A DNA stretch of 64,000 bases from Micromonospora rhizosphaerae (GTDB lineage: Bacteria; Actinomycetota; Actinomycetes; Mycobacteriales; Micromonosporaceae): contig NZ_FMHV01000002.1 of assembly GCF_900091465.1 (NCBI RefSeq), positions 2,170,001 through 2,234,000 on the forward strand, read 5' to 3'. Made by a program: the position numbers and the translations under genes. This document shows, one piece after another, positions 51,919-63,711 of this stretch (position 1 is the first letter of the stretch; every line of letters starts with the position of its first letter). Under the pieces are notes generated by a model, which saw nothing but the letters and a program-made list of their open reading frames with translations, was not told where the DNA came from and did not search any database.

Positions 51919-53094
51919 ATGGCATACCTGGATCATGCGGCGACGACCCCGATGCTCGACGAGGCACTCGAGGCGTACGTCGCCACCGCCCGCGAGGTCG
52001 GCAACGCGTCGTCGCTGCACGCTGCGGGCCGGCGTGCCCGGCGGCGGGTGGAGGAGTCCCGGGAACGGGTGGCCGCCGCGCTCGGCGCCCGCCCGTCTGA
52101 GGTGATCTTCACCGGCGGCGGCACGGAGAGCGACAACCTCGCGGTGAAGGGCATCTTCTGGGCCCGCCGCGCCGCCCGGCCCCACCGGGTCCGGGTCGTC
52201 GCCAGCGCCGTCGAGCACCACGCGGTGCTGGACGCGGTGGACTGGCTGGCCCGACACGAGGGCATCGAGGTCGGCTGGTTGCGGGTCGACGCCGCCGGTC
52301 GGCTCGACCCGGACCGGCTCCGCGCCGAGCTGGCCGAGCACGGCGAGCGGGTCGCCCTGGCCACCGCGATGTGGGCCAACAACGAGGTCGGCACCGTGCA
52401 GCCGGTGGCCGAGCTGGCGGCGGTCGCTGCCGAGCACGGCGTGCCCTTCCACACCGACGCGATCCAGGCGGTCGGCCAGGTGCCGGTCGACTTCGCCGCC
52501 AGCGGCGTTGCCGCGCTCACCGTGACCGGGCACAAGCTCGGCGGGCCGACCGGGGTCGGCGCCCTGCTGCTGGCCCGGGACGTGGCGGCCACCCCGCTGT
52601 TGCACGGCGGCGGCCAGGAGCGCGACGTCCGCTCCGGCACCCTCGACACCGCCGGCATCGTAGCCTTCGCGGTCGCCGTCGAGACCGCGGTGAAGGGCCA
52701 GCAGGAGTACGCCGCCCGAGTCGCCGCCCTCCGCGACGAGCTGGTCGAACGGGTCCGGCAGGCGGTGCCCGAGGTGGTCTTCAACGGCGACCCGGTCGAT
52801 CGGCTCCCCGGCAACGCCCACTTCTCCTTCCCCGGCTGCGAGGGGGACGCACTGCTGCTGCTCCTGGACGCCCAGGGCATCGCCTGCTCGACCGGCTCGG
52901 CGTGCTCGGCCGGGGTGGCCCAGCCCTCGCACGTGTTGCTGGCGATGGGTGCCGACGACGACCGCGCCCGCTCCTCGCTGCGCTTCACCCTCGGCCACAC
53001 CAGCACCCGCGCCGACGTCGACGCCCTCATCGCCGCCCTCCCGGCGGCTGTCGACCGGGCCCGCCGCGCGGCCGCCCTCCGTACCCCCCGCTGA
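51919..53094 (+). CDS. Cysteine desulfurase
   Basis: 391 residues from the ATG at 51919 (a GTG at 51916 is possible), with TAGGCT as a -10-like hexamer and AAGGG just before. PLP-dependent class V aminotransferase: [10 protein letters not shown] opening, PLP lysine Lys206 ([11 protein letters not shown]), HTDAIQ and substrate-persulfide Cys329 in [12 protein letters not shown]. IscS/NifS type. MnmA, which needs sulfur from such an enzyme for tRNA 2-thiouridine, follows 36 bases later, so the pair is likely functional in tRNA thiolation. Confidence 0.94.
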   Translation: MAYLDHAATTPMLDEALEAYVATAREVGNASSLHAAGRRARRRVEESRERVAAALGARPSEVIFTGGGTESDNLAVKGIFWARRAARPHRVRVVASAVEHHAVLDAVDWLARHEGIEVGWLRVDAAGRLDPDRLRAELAEHGERVALATAMWANNEVGTVQPVAELAAVAAEHGVPFHTDAIQAVGQVPVDFAASGVAALTVTGHKLGGPTGVGALLLARDVAATPLLHGGGQERDVRSGTLDTAGIVAFAVAVETAVKGQQEYAARVAALRDELVERVRQAVPEVVFNGDPVDRLPGNAHFSFPGCEGDALLLLLDAQGIACSTGSACSAGVAQPSHVLLAMGADDDRARSSLRFTLGHTSTRADVDALIAALPAAVDRARRAAALRTPR

Positions 53095-53100
53095 CCCGGA

Positions 53101-53134
53101 TACGCTCGGTGGGATGAGGGGAGTGGACTGGTGA
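53101..53134 (+). promoter_or_regulatory. Leaderless mini-ORF overlapping the mnmA start
   Basis: TACGCT (53101-53106), 7 bases, then an ATG at 53114 encodes MRGVDW followed by TGA (53132-53134), which overlaps the mnmA GTG as GTGA. GAGGGGAG inside the mini-ORF is the mnmA ribosome binding site. Translation of mnmA may thus be coupled to a six-codon leader. Confidence 0.45.
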
Positions 53135-54204
53135 GGGTTCTGGCGGCGATGTCGGGCGGGGTGGACTCCGCCGTGGCGGCGGCGCGCGCGGTGGAGGCCG
53201 GGCACGACGTGACCGGGGTGCACCTGGCGCTGGCCCGCAACCCGCAGACCTACCGCACCGGGGCCCGCGGCTGCTGCACGCTCGAGGACTCCCGGGACGC
53301 CCGGCGGGCCGCCGACGTGATCGGCATCCCGTTCTACGTCTGGGACATGGCGGACCGCTTCCACGAGGATGTGGTGGACGACTTCGTCGCCGAGTACGCG
53401 GCCGGCCGTACCCCGAACCCCTGCCTGCGCTGCAACGAGAAGATCAAGTTCGCCGCGGTGCTGGACCGGGCCGTGGCTCTGGGCTTCGACGCGGTGGTCA
53501 CCGGTCACCACGCCCGGCTCGGCCCCGACGGCCTGCTGCGGCGCAGCGTCGACCTCGCCAAGGACCAGTCGTACGTCCTGGCGGTGCTGACCCGCGAGCA
53601 GCTGGACCGGTCGATCTTCCCGCTCGGCGACTCCACCAAGGCGCAGGTACGCGAGGAGGCGGCCCGGCGCGGGCTCGCGGTGGCCGACAAGCCGGACTCG
53701 CACGACATCTGCTTCATCGCCGACGGTGACACCCGTGGCTTCCTCGCCGAGCGGCTCGGCGAGACGCCCGGCGACGTGGTCGACGCGCTCACCGGCGCGG
53801 TGGTCGGCAGTCACACCGGCGCTTACGCGTACACCGTCGGCCAGCGGCGCGGCCTGCACCTGGACCGGCCCGCCCCGGACGGCCGCCCCCGCTACGTGCT
53901 CTCCATCACCCCGAAGACCAACACGGTGACCGTCGGCCCGGCCGAGGCGCTGGAGGTCTCCCAGGTGCGGGCGACCCGCCCGGTCTGGACCGGCGGCGAG
54001 CGACCGACCGCGCCGGTCGAGTGCGAGGTGCAGCTGCGGGCGCACGGCGACGTGGTGCCGGCCACCGTCGAGCTCCGCGGCGACGGGCTCTCCGCCGAGC
54101 TGCGCCGACCGGTGCGCGGGGTCGCCGCCGGCCAGGCGATCGTGGCGTACCGGCCGGACCCGGCCGGGGACGTGGTGCTCGGCTCGGCCACCATCACCGG
54201 CTGA
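53131..54204 (+). CDS. mnmA: tRNA-specific 2-thiouridylase
   Basis: 357 residues. Adenylates and thiolates U34 of Lys, Glu and Gln tRNAs. PP-loop SGGVDS (8-13), catalytic Cys98 and conserved Cys101 ([13 protein letters not shown]), second sulfur-transfer Cys194 ([11 protein letters not shown]), [12 protein letters not shown] in the tRNA-binding part. Normal length. The GTG start is coupled to a short leader. It follows the cysteine desulfurase, its likely sulfur donor. Confidence 0.95.
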   Translation: MRVLAAMSGGVDSAVAAARAVEAGHDVTGVHLALARNPQTYRTGARGCCTLEDSRDARRAADVIGIPFYVWDMADRFHEDVVDDFVAEYAAGRTPNPCLRCNEKIKFAAVLDRAVALGFDAVVTGHHARLGPDGLLRRSVDLAKDQSYVLAVLTREQLDRSIFPLGDSTKAQVREEAARRGLAVADKPDSHDICFIADGDTRGFLAERLGETPGDVVDALTGAVVGSHTGAYAYTVGQRRGLHLDRPAPDGRPRYVLSITPKTNTVTVGPAEALEVSQVRATRPVWTGGERPTAPVECEVQLRAHGDVVPATVELRGDGLSAELRRPVRGVAAGQAIVAYRPDPAGDVVLGSATITG

Positions 54205-54237
54205 CCGCTCCGCGCCCCGGCCACCGGGCGCAACGGA

Positions 54238-54243
54238 TAATCT
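54238..54243 (+). promoter_or_regulatory. -10 element of a putative leaderless promoter
   Basis: TAATCT, 6 bases, then the GTG at 54250. No Shine-Dalgarno and no consensus -35. Confidence 0.4.
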
Positions 54244-54249
54244 TCGGCC

Positions 54250-55254
54250 GTGACTGATCAGCCCTGGCCCTGGCCCGCCGGGGCGGCGACCGGCATCGGC
54301 TCGCTGCCCGGCACCGACATCGCCGAGGCCCAGCGGGTCGTCCTCGGTGAGCTGCCCGCCCTGCCGCACCTGGCGGAGCTGCCCGCCCGGGGCCCCGGCG
54401 CCGACCTGATCGGCCGCACCGGCGGCCTCCTCGTCGAACTGCCGGTCGAGCTGTACGCGGCCCGCTGGCGGATCGCCGCGCGCCCGGGGCGGGACCTGCG
54501 CCGGGCCCGCGACCTGATGGAACGGGACCTGGACCAGCTCGCCGAGCAGGCCGAGGAGTACGCCGGGCCGATCAAGGTGCAGGCCGGTGGTCCACTCACC
54601 CTGGCCGCCTCGCTGGAGCTGCCGATCGGCGGCCGGATGCTGCGCGACCCGGGCGCGGTGCGCGATCTCACCGGCTCGCTCGCCGAGGGGCTGCGCGGGC
54701 ACGTCGAGGCGGTGGCCCGCCGCCTGCCCCGGGCCTCGGTGCTGCTCCAGCTCGACGAGCCGTCCCTGCCGGCGGTGCTCGCCGGCCGGGTGCCCACCGA
54801 GAGCGGCTTCGGCACCCACCGGCCGGTGGAGTCCAGCGTCGCCGGTTCCCTGCTGGGCACGGTGATCGAGGCGGCCGGCGTCCCGACCGTGGTGCACTGC
54901 TGTGCTCCGGACGTGCCGTTGGAGCTGATCCGCTCGGCCGGGGCGGTCGGGGTCGCGCTGGACCTCAGCCTGGTCACCGACCTGGACCCGCTCGGCGAGG
55001 CGATCGACGCCGGGCTCGGGCTGCTGGCCGGCGCCGCGCCGGCCCTGCCGCCGTCCGCCGGTCGCGCGCCGACGTCCGCCCAGGTCGCCGACCGGGTACG
55101 CGAGCTCTGGGACCGCCTCGGCTTCCCGCGTCGCCGCCTCGCCGAGCAGGTGGTGGTCACCCCGGCCTGCGGCCTCGCGGCGGCCACCCCGCAGTACGCC
55201 CGCGCCGTCCTCACCGCCTGCCGGGACGCCGGCCGCCGGCTGTACGAGGAGTGA
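54250..55254 (+). CDS. Cobalamin-independent methionine synthase-like protein
   Basis: 334 residues, matching the actinobacterial short MetE-like (UROD/MetE barrel) protein. GAATGIGSLPGTDIAEAQR opening, IKVQAGGPLTLAASLELPIG, LLQLDEPSLPAVLAGRVPTE, zinc-ligand HCCAPDVP, and a later VVTPACGLAAATP carrying the second Cys. It lacks the N-terminal half of full MetE and probably transfers methyl groups to homocysteine from an unknown donor, or belongs to another thiol metabolism. Confidence 0.83.
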   Translation: MTDQPWPWPAGAATGIGSLPGTDIAEAQRVVLGELPALPHLAELPARGPGADLIGRTGGLLVELPVELYAARWRIAARPGRDLRRARDLMERDLDQLAEQAEEYAGPIKVQAGGPLTLAASLELPIGGRMLRDPGAVRDLTGSLAEGLRGHVEAVARRLPRASVLLQLDEPSLPAVLAGRVPTESGFGTHRPVESSVAGSLLGTVIEAAGVPTVVHCCAPDVPLELIRSAGAVGVALDLSLVTDLDPLGEAIDAGLGLLAGAAPALPPSAGRAPTSAQVADRVRELWDRLGFPRRRLAEQVVVTPACGLAAATPQYARAVLTACRDAGRRLYEE

Positions 55255-55294
55255 GTGAGGTTTCCGGTCGTACCCCCAGGGCAGGATGACGGGC

Positions 55295-55663
55295 ATGATT
55301 GGACAGCTGCGTTCAGTGGTGATCGACTGCCCGGATCCGCGCGCCCTGGCCGGCTTCTACGCCGAGCTGCTCGGCCTGCCGCTGATCGAGGACAACTCCG
55401 ACGGCGACGACTGGGTCATCCTCGGTGGCCCGCCCGGACATCAGCCGCGGATCGCGTTCCAGAAGGCGCCCAACCTGCGGGCGCCGGCCTGGCCCGACCC
55501 GGAGCGGCCCCAGCAGTTCCACCTCGACGTCACCGTCGACGACATCGAGACCGCGGAGAAGGCGGCCCTGGCCCTGGGCGCCCGGCGGTTGCCGGGCGAG
55601 GGTGACGGCTTCCGGGTCTACGCTGACCCGGCCGGGCACCCGTTCTGCCTCTGCTGGGACTGA
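55295..55663 (+). CDS. VOC (glyoxalase/bleomycin-resistance) family protein
   Basis: 122 residues from the ATG at 55295; another ATG lies 9 bases upstream. MIGQLRSVVIDCPDPRALAG, FYAELLGLPLIEDNSDG, QFHLDVTVDDIETAEKAALA and the ending FRVYADPAGHPFCLCWD are typical of VOC domain proteins. Two beta-alpha-beta-beta-beta units are visible. Metal-binding residues include His in HLDV and Glu or His near the C-terminus. Substrate unknown. Confidence 0.85.
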   Translation: MIGQLRSVVIDCPDPRALAGFYAELLGLPLIEDNSDGDDWVILGGPPGHQPRIAFQKAPNLRAPAWPDPERPQQFHLDVTVDDIETAEKAALALGARRLPGEGDGFRVYADPAGHPFCLCWD

Positions 55664-55710
55664 CCGGGAGGGGCGGGAGGCCAGCCTGGCGGGGGGTGCG
55701 GCCACGGTGC

Positions 55711-56724
55711 ATGATCGCCACCGTGATCGACACCTCGCTCCGGCGGGCCTCCGGCTCGCTCTTCGGTCTCGCCTACGGTGACGCCCTGGGCAAGCCGACC
55801 GAATTCCTCACCGTCGCCGAGATCGAGCGCCGGTACGGCCCGACCGGGCCCCGGGAGCTGGTCGGTGATCCCGCGCTGGTCACCGACGACACCCAGATGG
55901 GGCTCGCCGTGGGTTGGGCGCTGCACGACGCGCCCGCGTTCACCCCGGCGGGGGTGGAGCCGCTGCTGCGGCGGCGCTTCCTCGACTGGTCGGTCAGCCC
56001 CGACAACAATCGCGCGCCCGGCATGACCTGCCTACGGGCCTGCGCCGAGCTGTCCCGGGGCACCCGCTGGCAGGAGGCGACCGTGGCCGACTCGAAGGGC
56101 TGCGGCGCCAACATGCGGGTCACCCCGGTCGGGCTGCTCGACGTCGACCTGGACACGCTCGCCGGGCTGGCCCAGCTCCAGGCCGGCCTGACCCACGGCC
56201 ACCCCACCGGCCTGGCGGCCAGCGAGCTCACCGCGTACGCGGTGCGGCTGTTGCGCGACGGCGCCGGGCTGGCCGAGCTGCCCGGCCTGCTCACCGCGCG
56301 GGCACGCGAGCAGCGCCTGGTCTACCGCGCCGACTGGCTCGGCGACCTCTGGCAGCGTTCGCGGGCGGAGACGCCGGCGGAGTTCATCGCCCGGGGCTGG
56401 GACGAGTGCCTGCAGGCGCTGGCCCGCCTCGACGCGGCGCTGGCCCGTCCCGACGACGGCGGCGATCCTTGCCGGCACACCGGCGAGGGCTGGATCGCCG
56501 AGGAGGCGCTGGCGACCGCGCTGCTCTGCGCCCTCCGGCACGCCGACGACCCGGTCGGCGCGCTGGCCCGCGGGGCGACCACCGCCGGCGACTCCGACTC
56601 GATCGCCGCCCTCGCCGGCGCCTTCGTCGGCGCCGCCCACGGCATGGCTGCCTGGCCGTCGGACTGGTCCACCCGCATCGAGTACGCCGACCAGCTCACC
56701 GCCCTAGCCACCCCCCACGACTGA
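55711..56724 (+). CDS. ADP-ribosylglycohydrolase family protein
   Basis: 337 residues from the ATG at 55711; a GTG at 55723 also fits. DraG-type fold: SLFGLAYGDALGKPTEFLTV, metal ligands in VTDDTQMGLAVGW and GDSDSIAALAGAFVGAAHG. The middle contains NNRAPGMTCLRACAEL and NMRVTPVGLLDVDLDT, also characteristic. It removes ADP-ribose from proteins, DNA or RNA in relatives; the target here is open. The next 60 bases are a C-rich low-complexity tract. Confidence 0.88.
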   Translation: MIATVIDTSLRRASGSLFGLAYGDALGKPTEFLTVAEIERRYGPTGPRELVGDPALVTDDTQMGLAVGWALHDAPAFTPAGVEPLLRRRFLDWSVSPDNNRAPGMTCLRACAELSRGTRWQEATVADSKGCGANMRVTPVGLLDVDLDTLAGLAQLQAGLTHGHPTGLAASELTAYAVRLLRDGAGLAELPGLLTARAREQRLVYRADWLGDLWQRSRAETPAEFIARGWDECLQALARLDAALARPDDGGDPCRHTGEGWIAEEALATALLCALRHADDPVGALARGATTAGDSDSIAALAGAFVGAAHGMAAWPSDWSTRIEYADQLTALATPHD

Positions 56725-56789
56725 CCCCCACCCCACCCCCACCCCCACCGCCCCTCCCCGCCCGCCCCTCCCCGCCCGCCCCCTGTGCT

Positions 56790-56853
56790 GGTTGATCATG
56801 AAGTTGTTGTCATGGACACGCCGGAATCGAGGGCAATAACTTCATGATCGACC
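56790..56853. repeat. Imperfect inverted repeat element in the ligA upstream region
   Basis: GTTGATCATGAAGTTGTTG (in 56790-56809) faces a complement at 56834-56853 that matches at 18 of 20 positions. It sits after a C-rich tract. The AT-rich arms contrast with surrounding DNA. Related palindromes centred on the TCATGAAGTT motif are common between genes in Micromonosporaceae, by memory, so this is probably a dispersed repeat or a terminator derived from one. Confidence 0.7.
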
Positions 56854-56924
56854 GGATTGGTCGGGGGGCGGGGCGGGTGTGGGGGGACGGTTGTCCCACC
56901 CCGGGGCTAACGTTCGTGGGGTAG

Positions 56925-59102
<2,178 letters not shown>

Positions 59103-59265
59103 GGCCCGGCTCAACGTGAATCGGCAGCGGTCCTCGCCGCCGATACCAACTTCGTTACGACTGTGACCGCTTCATGACTGTCCTGCGGGGGAAACCGGGG
59201 CCAAGGGCGTTTCATTGATGCACGGCGTGCGCCGAGCATGCCACGGCCGTTTCCCGGGAGGTGCG

Positions 59266-61716
59266 ATGGAGGCCGCCGATCCGCGAAACTCCGTCCCTCC
59301 CGGACGGGTGGCGCCGTTCTTCGGCTTCATCGCCGCGGTCTTCGTCCTGGCCGCGCTGGTCTCGGCCGAGCCGCTGGCCAGGCTCGCCGAGCGGCTGCCC
59401 GAGCTGCCGGCGGCGTTCTGGACCATGGCGGCGCTCGCCGTCGCCTGCGACGCGCGTCCGTTCGTCCCGCCCGGTCGGCGGCAGACCTCGGCGGTCTTCC
59501 CGTCGACCTGTTTCACCTTCGCCATCCTGCTCGGCTGGGGGCTGGGCCCGGCGGTCGCGGTGCAGGCGGTGGCGGTGGTCGTCTCGGGCTGGCGGATGGG
59601 GCACGCCGTGTGGCGGACCGGCTTCAACGCCGCCCAGTACGCCTGCGCCCTCGGCGCCGCGTACGTGATCACCCGGCTCGGCCCCGGCGGCATCTTCGAC
59701 GACGGACGGTTGCGCTGGATGGACGTCGCGGCGATGGGCGGCGCCACCGCGGCCTGGTTTGCGGTCAACTACGGCCTGGTCAGCACCGCGGTCCGGTTGC
59801 GCTTCGGCGACCGGTGGTGGCCGAGCCTGCGGCAGGGGCTGCCGTACGAGCTGATCTCCACCGGCTCCCTGCTGCTGCTCGCCCCGGTGCTGGTCGCCGC
59901 CGCCCGGGCCAGCGCGGCCCTGATCCCGCTGGTGCTGGTGCCGCTCTTCGCCGTCTACCGGATGGCCCGGCTCTCCGCCGAGCAGGAGCAACTCGCCGCG
60001 CTGGACCCGCTCACCGGCCTGCCCAACCGCAAGGCGCTGCTGGCCGAGGTCGCCGAGCAGGTGCACCTGCACGCCGAGCGGGCCGCGCGGGGTGAGCCCG
60101 ACTTCCACCTGGCCCTGCTGCTGATCGACCTGGACCGGTTCAAGCACGTCAACGACGCCCTCGGGCACGCGGTGGGGGACCGGCTGCTGGTCGAGGTGAG
60201 CGCCCGGCTGACCGACGTGGTGCCCGACGGGGACCTGGTCGCCCGGCTCGGTGGGGACGAGTTCGCGATCGTGGTCACCCGGCTCACCGGCACCGACGCG
60301 GCCCGGGAGCTGGCCGACCGGGTGGCCGGCGCGCTCGCCGAGCCGGTCCTGATGGATGGCCTGCCGCTGGACGTCGGGGGCTCGATCGGTATCGCCATCT
60401 TCCCCGAGCACGGCGAGGACTTCACCACCCTGATGCGCCACGCCGACGTGGCCATGTACGACGCGAAGCACCGCAACGACACCGTCGCGGTCTACGCCGC
60501 CGAGTCCGACCACAACTCGGCCGAGCGGCTGAGCCTCCTGGCCGACCTGCGCCGCGTACTCGAGGCCGGCCCACGCGCTGACCCGGCGGACCGCCCCGGT
60601 CGGCCCGGCGTCGCCGGGGTGGCGGACCGGGGGGTGCGCGGCGGTGACGGCGCCGCGCTGCCCGCCGGCGGCGTACCGCTCGACGGCGACGACGTCCGCG
60701 GCAACGGTGCGCCCAGCCGGTGGCGGCTGCGCCGCCGCCGCGAGCGGTCGCGGATCCCGCACGGCGACGAGCTGATCAACCGGATCGTCACCGGCGCCGA
60801 CCCGATCCGTCGGCGGGCCGCCCGTCCGACCGAGGAGCCGCTTCCCGACGCCGTCCTGCCCGAGGCGGTCGACGAGCCGGACGAGGCGCCCGTCCCGGCC
60901 CCGCCGGCCGACGACGCCGAGGCCGAGCCGGCTGCCGATGCGGGCGAGATCACCATGTACTACCAACCGCAGATCGCCATCGCCACCGGGGAGGTCGTCG
61001 GGGTCGAGGCGTTGCTGCGCTGGCGGCATCCCCGCCGCGGCATGGTCGACCCGGGGGAGCTGATCCAGGTCGCCGAGCAGAGCGCGGTGATGCGCCTGCT
61101 CACCCGCCGGGTGGTCGACGACGTGGTCGAGCAGCTCGCCAAGTGGTCGGCGGCCGGGATCAGTTTGCGCGCCGCGCTCAACGTCAGCGTCCGGGACCTG
61201 CACACCGGGGAGATCGCCGACCAGATCGCCGACCGGCTCGCCCGCTACGGGGTACACCCGGACCGGCTGCAGGTGGAGATCACCGAGGGGGCGCTGATGG
61301 ATCCCCGGCGGGTGCTGGCCAGCATCTCCCAGCTCAACCGGACCGGCGTCGGCATCGCGCTGGACGACTTCGGCACCGGCTACTCGTCGTTGCAACACCT
61401 GCGCCGGCTGCCGCTGTCGGAGGTGAAGGTGGACCGGTCGTTCGTGCTGGGGATGGCCGACGACCCGGACGACGCGGCGATCGTCCGGTCGATGATCGAG
61501 CTGGCCGGGGCGCTCGGGCTGCGGGTGGTGGCCGAGGGCGTGGAGGACGAGCGGACCTGGCGGCTGCTGCACGCGGCCGGCTGCGATGTGGCGCAGGGCT
61601 GGTTCTACGCCCGTCCCATGCCGGCCGAGGAACTGGGGACCTGGCTGTCCCGGTATCGGCCGGTCCGCCCCGCGGTGTCCGGCGACGCGGAGCATTCCCG
61701 CCGCCCGACGCGCTGA
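59266..61716 (+). CDS. Membrane GGDEF-EAL cyclic-di-GMP protein with long interdomain insert
   Basis: 816 residues from an ATG behind GGGAGGTG. About six membrane helices (14-235) form a MASE-like sensor. GGDEF domain at about 245-430 with active RLGGDEF (329-333) and LDRFKHVNDALGHAVGD. EAL domain from about 560 with EAL (581-583), NVSVRDL, EITEGALM, DDFGTGYSS, KVDRSF and EGVEDE, all phosphodiesterase residues present. A 122-residue low-complexity insert (about 436-557) separates the first EAL helix from the strand MYYQPQ. Both diguanylate cyclase and phosphodiesterase activities are plausible. Confidence 0.92.
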   Translation: MEAADPRNSVPPGRVAPFFGFIAAVFVLAALVSAEPLARLAERLPELPAAFWTMAALAVACDARPFVPPGRRQTSAVFPSTCFTFAILLGWGLGPAVAVQAVAVVVSGWRMGHAVWRTGFNAAQYACALGAAYVITRLGPGGIFDDGRLRWMDVAAMGGATAAWFAVNYGLVSTAVRLRFGDRWWPSLRQGLPYELISTGSLLLLAPVLVAAARASAALIPLVLVPLFAVYRMARLSAEQEQLAALDPLTGLPNRKALLAEVAEQVHLHAERAARGEPDFHLALLLIDLDRFKHVNDALGHAVGDRLLVEVSARLTDVVPDGDLVARLGGDEFAIVVTRLTGTDAARELADRVAGALAEPVLMDGLPLDVGGSIGIAIFPEHGEDFTTLMRHADVAMYDAKHRNDTVAVYAAESDHNSAERLSLLADLRRVLEAGPRADPADRPGRPGVAGVADRGVRGGDGAALPAGGVPLDGDDVRGNGAPSRWRLRRRRERSRIPHGDELINRIVTGADPIRRRAARPTEEPLPDAVLPEAVDEPDEAPVPAPPADDAEAEPAADAGEITMYYQPQIAIATGEVVGVEALLRWRHPRRGMVDPGELIQVAEQSAVMRLLTRRVVDDVVEQLAKWSAAGISLRAALNVSVRDLHTGEIADQIADRLARYGVHPDRLQVEITEGALMDPRRVLASISQLNRTGVGIALDDFGTGYSSLQHLRRLPLSEVKVDRSFVLGMADDPDDAAIVRSMIELAGALGLRVVAEGVEDERTWRLLHAAGCDVAQGWFYARPMPAEELGTWLSRYRPVRPAVSGDAEHSRRPTR

Positions 61717-61833
61717 GCGGTTCGCCGGCCGGCGGCGGGACTGGCGGATGGGCGCGGTGGAGCTGATGTCGTGAACGACTCAGCGTCCCGGGCGGAGGGG
61801 GGAGTCGGAGGCGTCGGGGCGAGCGCAGGACAA

Positions 61834-61839
61834 TAGACT
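61834..61839 (+). promoter_or_regulatory. -10 element candidate for gatCAB
   Basis: TAGACT about 80 bases before the gatC ATG, with no matching -35. It fits the actinobacterial -10 consensus. Confidence 0.3.
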
Positions 61840-61920
61840 CGCTCCGGTCACCGCGCGTCATCTCGACCCCGCGCGGCCGGCACACGCAGAGGCAGCAGGA
61901 CAGCCACGAAGGGGGCACCG

Positions 61921-62226
61921 ATGGCCGCCATCTCCCGCGAGGAGGTCGCGCACCTGGCGCGACTGTCGCGGCTCGCCGTCACCGAGGAGGAGTTGGACAC
62001 CTTCGCCGGCCAACTCGACGTGATCCTCCAGTCGGTCGCCCAGGTCGGCGAGGTCGCCGCGGCGGACATCCCGCCGACCTCCCACTCGGTACCGCTGACC
62101 AACGTCCTCCGGGAGGACGTGGTGACGCCGTGCCTGACCCCCGAGGAGGCGCTGTCGGGTGCGCCCGACGCCGAGGAGCAGCGGTTCCGCGTACCGCGGA
62201 TCCTGGACGAGGATGTGGCTTCATGA
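61921..62226 (+). CDS. gatC: Asp/Glu-tRNA amidotransferase subunit C
   Basis: 101 residues. [39 protein letters not shown], and the belt [20 protein letters not shown] that wraps GatA-GatB. GAAGGGG lies before the ATG. Stop overlaps the gatA start (ATGA). It stabilises the GatCAB complex that makes Gln-tRNA(Gln) and Asn-tRNA(Asn). Confidence 0.95.
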   Translation: MAAISREEVAHLARLSRLAVTEEELDTFAGQLDVILQSVAQVGEVAAADIPPTSHSVPLTNVLREDVVTPCLTPEEALSGAPDAEEQRFRVPRILDEDVAS

Positions 62227-63698
62227 GCGACCTGACCAAGCTCAGCGCGGCGGAGATCGCCGGGCTCGTGGCCGGTGGAGAGACCTCGGCCGTCGAGGTG
62301 ACGCAGGCCCACCTGGACCGGATCGCCGCGGTCGAGGACCGGGTGCACGCCTTCCTGCACGTCGACACCGAGGGCGCGCTGGCCGCCGCCCGTGCGCTGG
62401 ACGAGCGCCGGGCCGCCGGCGCGGAGTTGGGCCCGCTGGCCGGCGTGCCGGTCGCGGTCAAGGACGTGCTCACCACCAAGGGCGTGCCGACCACCGTAGG
62501 GTCGAAGATCCTGGAGGGCTGGCGCCCGCCGTACGACTCGACGATCGTGCAGCGGCTGCGCGACGCCGGCACGGTGATGCTCGGCAAGACCAACATGGAC
62601 GAGTTCGCCATGGGCTCCTCCACCGAATACTCCGCGTACGGGCCGACTCACAACCCGTGGGACCTGAGTCGGATCCCGGGCGGCTCGGGTGGTGGCAGCG
62701 CGGCCGCGCTGGCCGCGTACGAGGCGCCGCTGGCGATCGGCTCGGACACCGGCGGGTCGATCCGCCAGCCCGGCGCGGTCACCGGCACCGTCGGCGCGAA
62801 GCCCACCTACGGCGGCACCTCCCGGTACGGCCTGGTGGCGTTCTCCTCGTCGCTGGACACCCCCGGCCCGTGCGCCCGTACGGTGCTGGACGCCGCGCTG
62901 CTGCACCAGGTGATCGGCGGCCACGACCCACGCGACTCCACCTCGATCCCGCAGCCGGTGCCGGACGTGGTGGGCGCCGCGAGGCTGGGCGCGACCGGCG
63001 ACCTGACCGGGGTGAAGCTCGGTGTGGTGACCGAGTTCACCGGCGAGGGCGCGGAGCCGGGCGTGATGGCCGCGTTCCGCGAGTCGGTGGAGGCGCTGGC
63101 GAAGCTGGGCGCCGAGATCGTCGAGATCTCCTGCCCGCACTTCAAGTACGCCCTGCCGGCCTACTACCTGATCGCGCCGAGCGAGTGCTCCTCCAACCTG
63201 GCCCGCTTCGACGGGGTCCGGTTCGGCCTGCGGGTCGGCGACGACGGCAACCGGTCGCTGGAGGAGGTCATGTCGCTGACCCGGGAGGCCGGCTTCGGCC
63301 CCGAGGTCAAGCGGCGCATCATGATCGGCACGTACGCGCTCTCCTCGGGCTACTACGACGCCTACTACGGGCAGGCGCAGAAGGTCCGTACGCTGATCAC
63401 CCGGGACTTCACCTCGGCGTTCGAGCAGGTGGACGCGCTGATCTCGCCGACCACGCCGTTCGTGGCCTTCCCGATCGGGGCGCGCACCGCCGACCCGTAC
63501 CAGATGTATCTGGCCGACCTGTTCACCATCCCGACCAACCTGTACGGCGGACCGGCGATCTCGGTGCCGTGCGGGCTCTCCGACGGGCTCCCGGTCGGCC
63601 TGCAGATCATGGCCCCGACGATGGCCGACGACCGGATGTACCGGGTCGCCGCCGCGCTGGAGTCCACGGTCGGCACGTTCACCCCACCGGCACTGTGA
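62223..63698 (+). CDS. gatA: Asp/Glu-tRNA amidotransferase subunit A
   Basis: 491 residues. Amidase signature family with the Ser-cisSer-Lys triad: Lys in [13 protein letters not shown], cisSer in [16 protein letters not shown] and nucleophile Ser in [13 protein letters not shown]. It releases ammonia from glutamine and passes it to GatB. Start overlaps gatC by 4 bases. Ends [13 protein letters not shown] with gatB 13 bases on. Confidence 0.97.
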   Translation: MSDLTKLSAAEIAGLVAGGETSAVEVTQAHLDRIAAVEDRVHAFLHVDTEGALAAARALDERRAAGAELGPLAGVPVAVKDVLTTKGVPTTVGSKILEGWRPPYDSTIVQRLRDAGTVMLGKTNMDEFAMGSSTEYSAYGPTHNPWDLSRIPGGSGGGSAAALAAYEAPLAIGSDTGGSIRQPGAVTGTVGAKPTYGGTSRYGLVAFSSSLDTPGPCARTVLDAALLHQVIGGHDPRDSTSIPQPVPDVVGAARLGATGDLTGVKLGVVTEFTGEGAEPGVMAAFRESVEALAKLGAEIVEISCPHFKYALPAYYLIAPSECSSNLARFDGVRFGLRVGDDGNRSLEEVMSLTREAGFGPEVKRRIMIGTYALSSGYYDAYYGQAQKVRTLITRDFTSAFEQVDALISPTTPFVAFPIGARTADPYQMYLADLFTIPTNLYGGPAISVPCGLSDGLPVGLQIMAPTMADDRMYRVAAALESTVGTFTPPAL

Positions 63699-63711
63699 GG
63701 CAGGAGCACCG

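Noticed and set aside
51910..55296. 1128-codon open frame on the minus strand
   Set aside because: It lies antisense to the cysteine desulfurase, mnmA and methionine synthase-like genes, which have complete motifs; it is composition noise.
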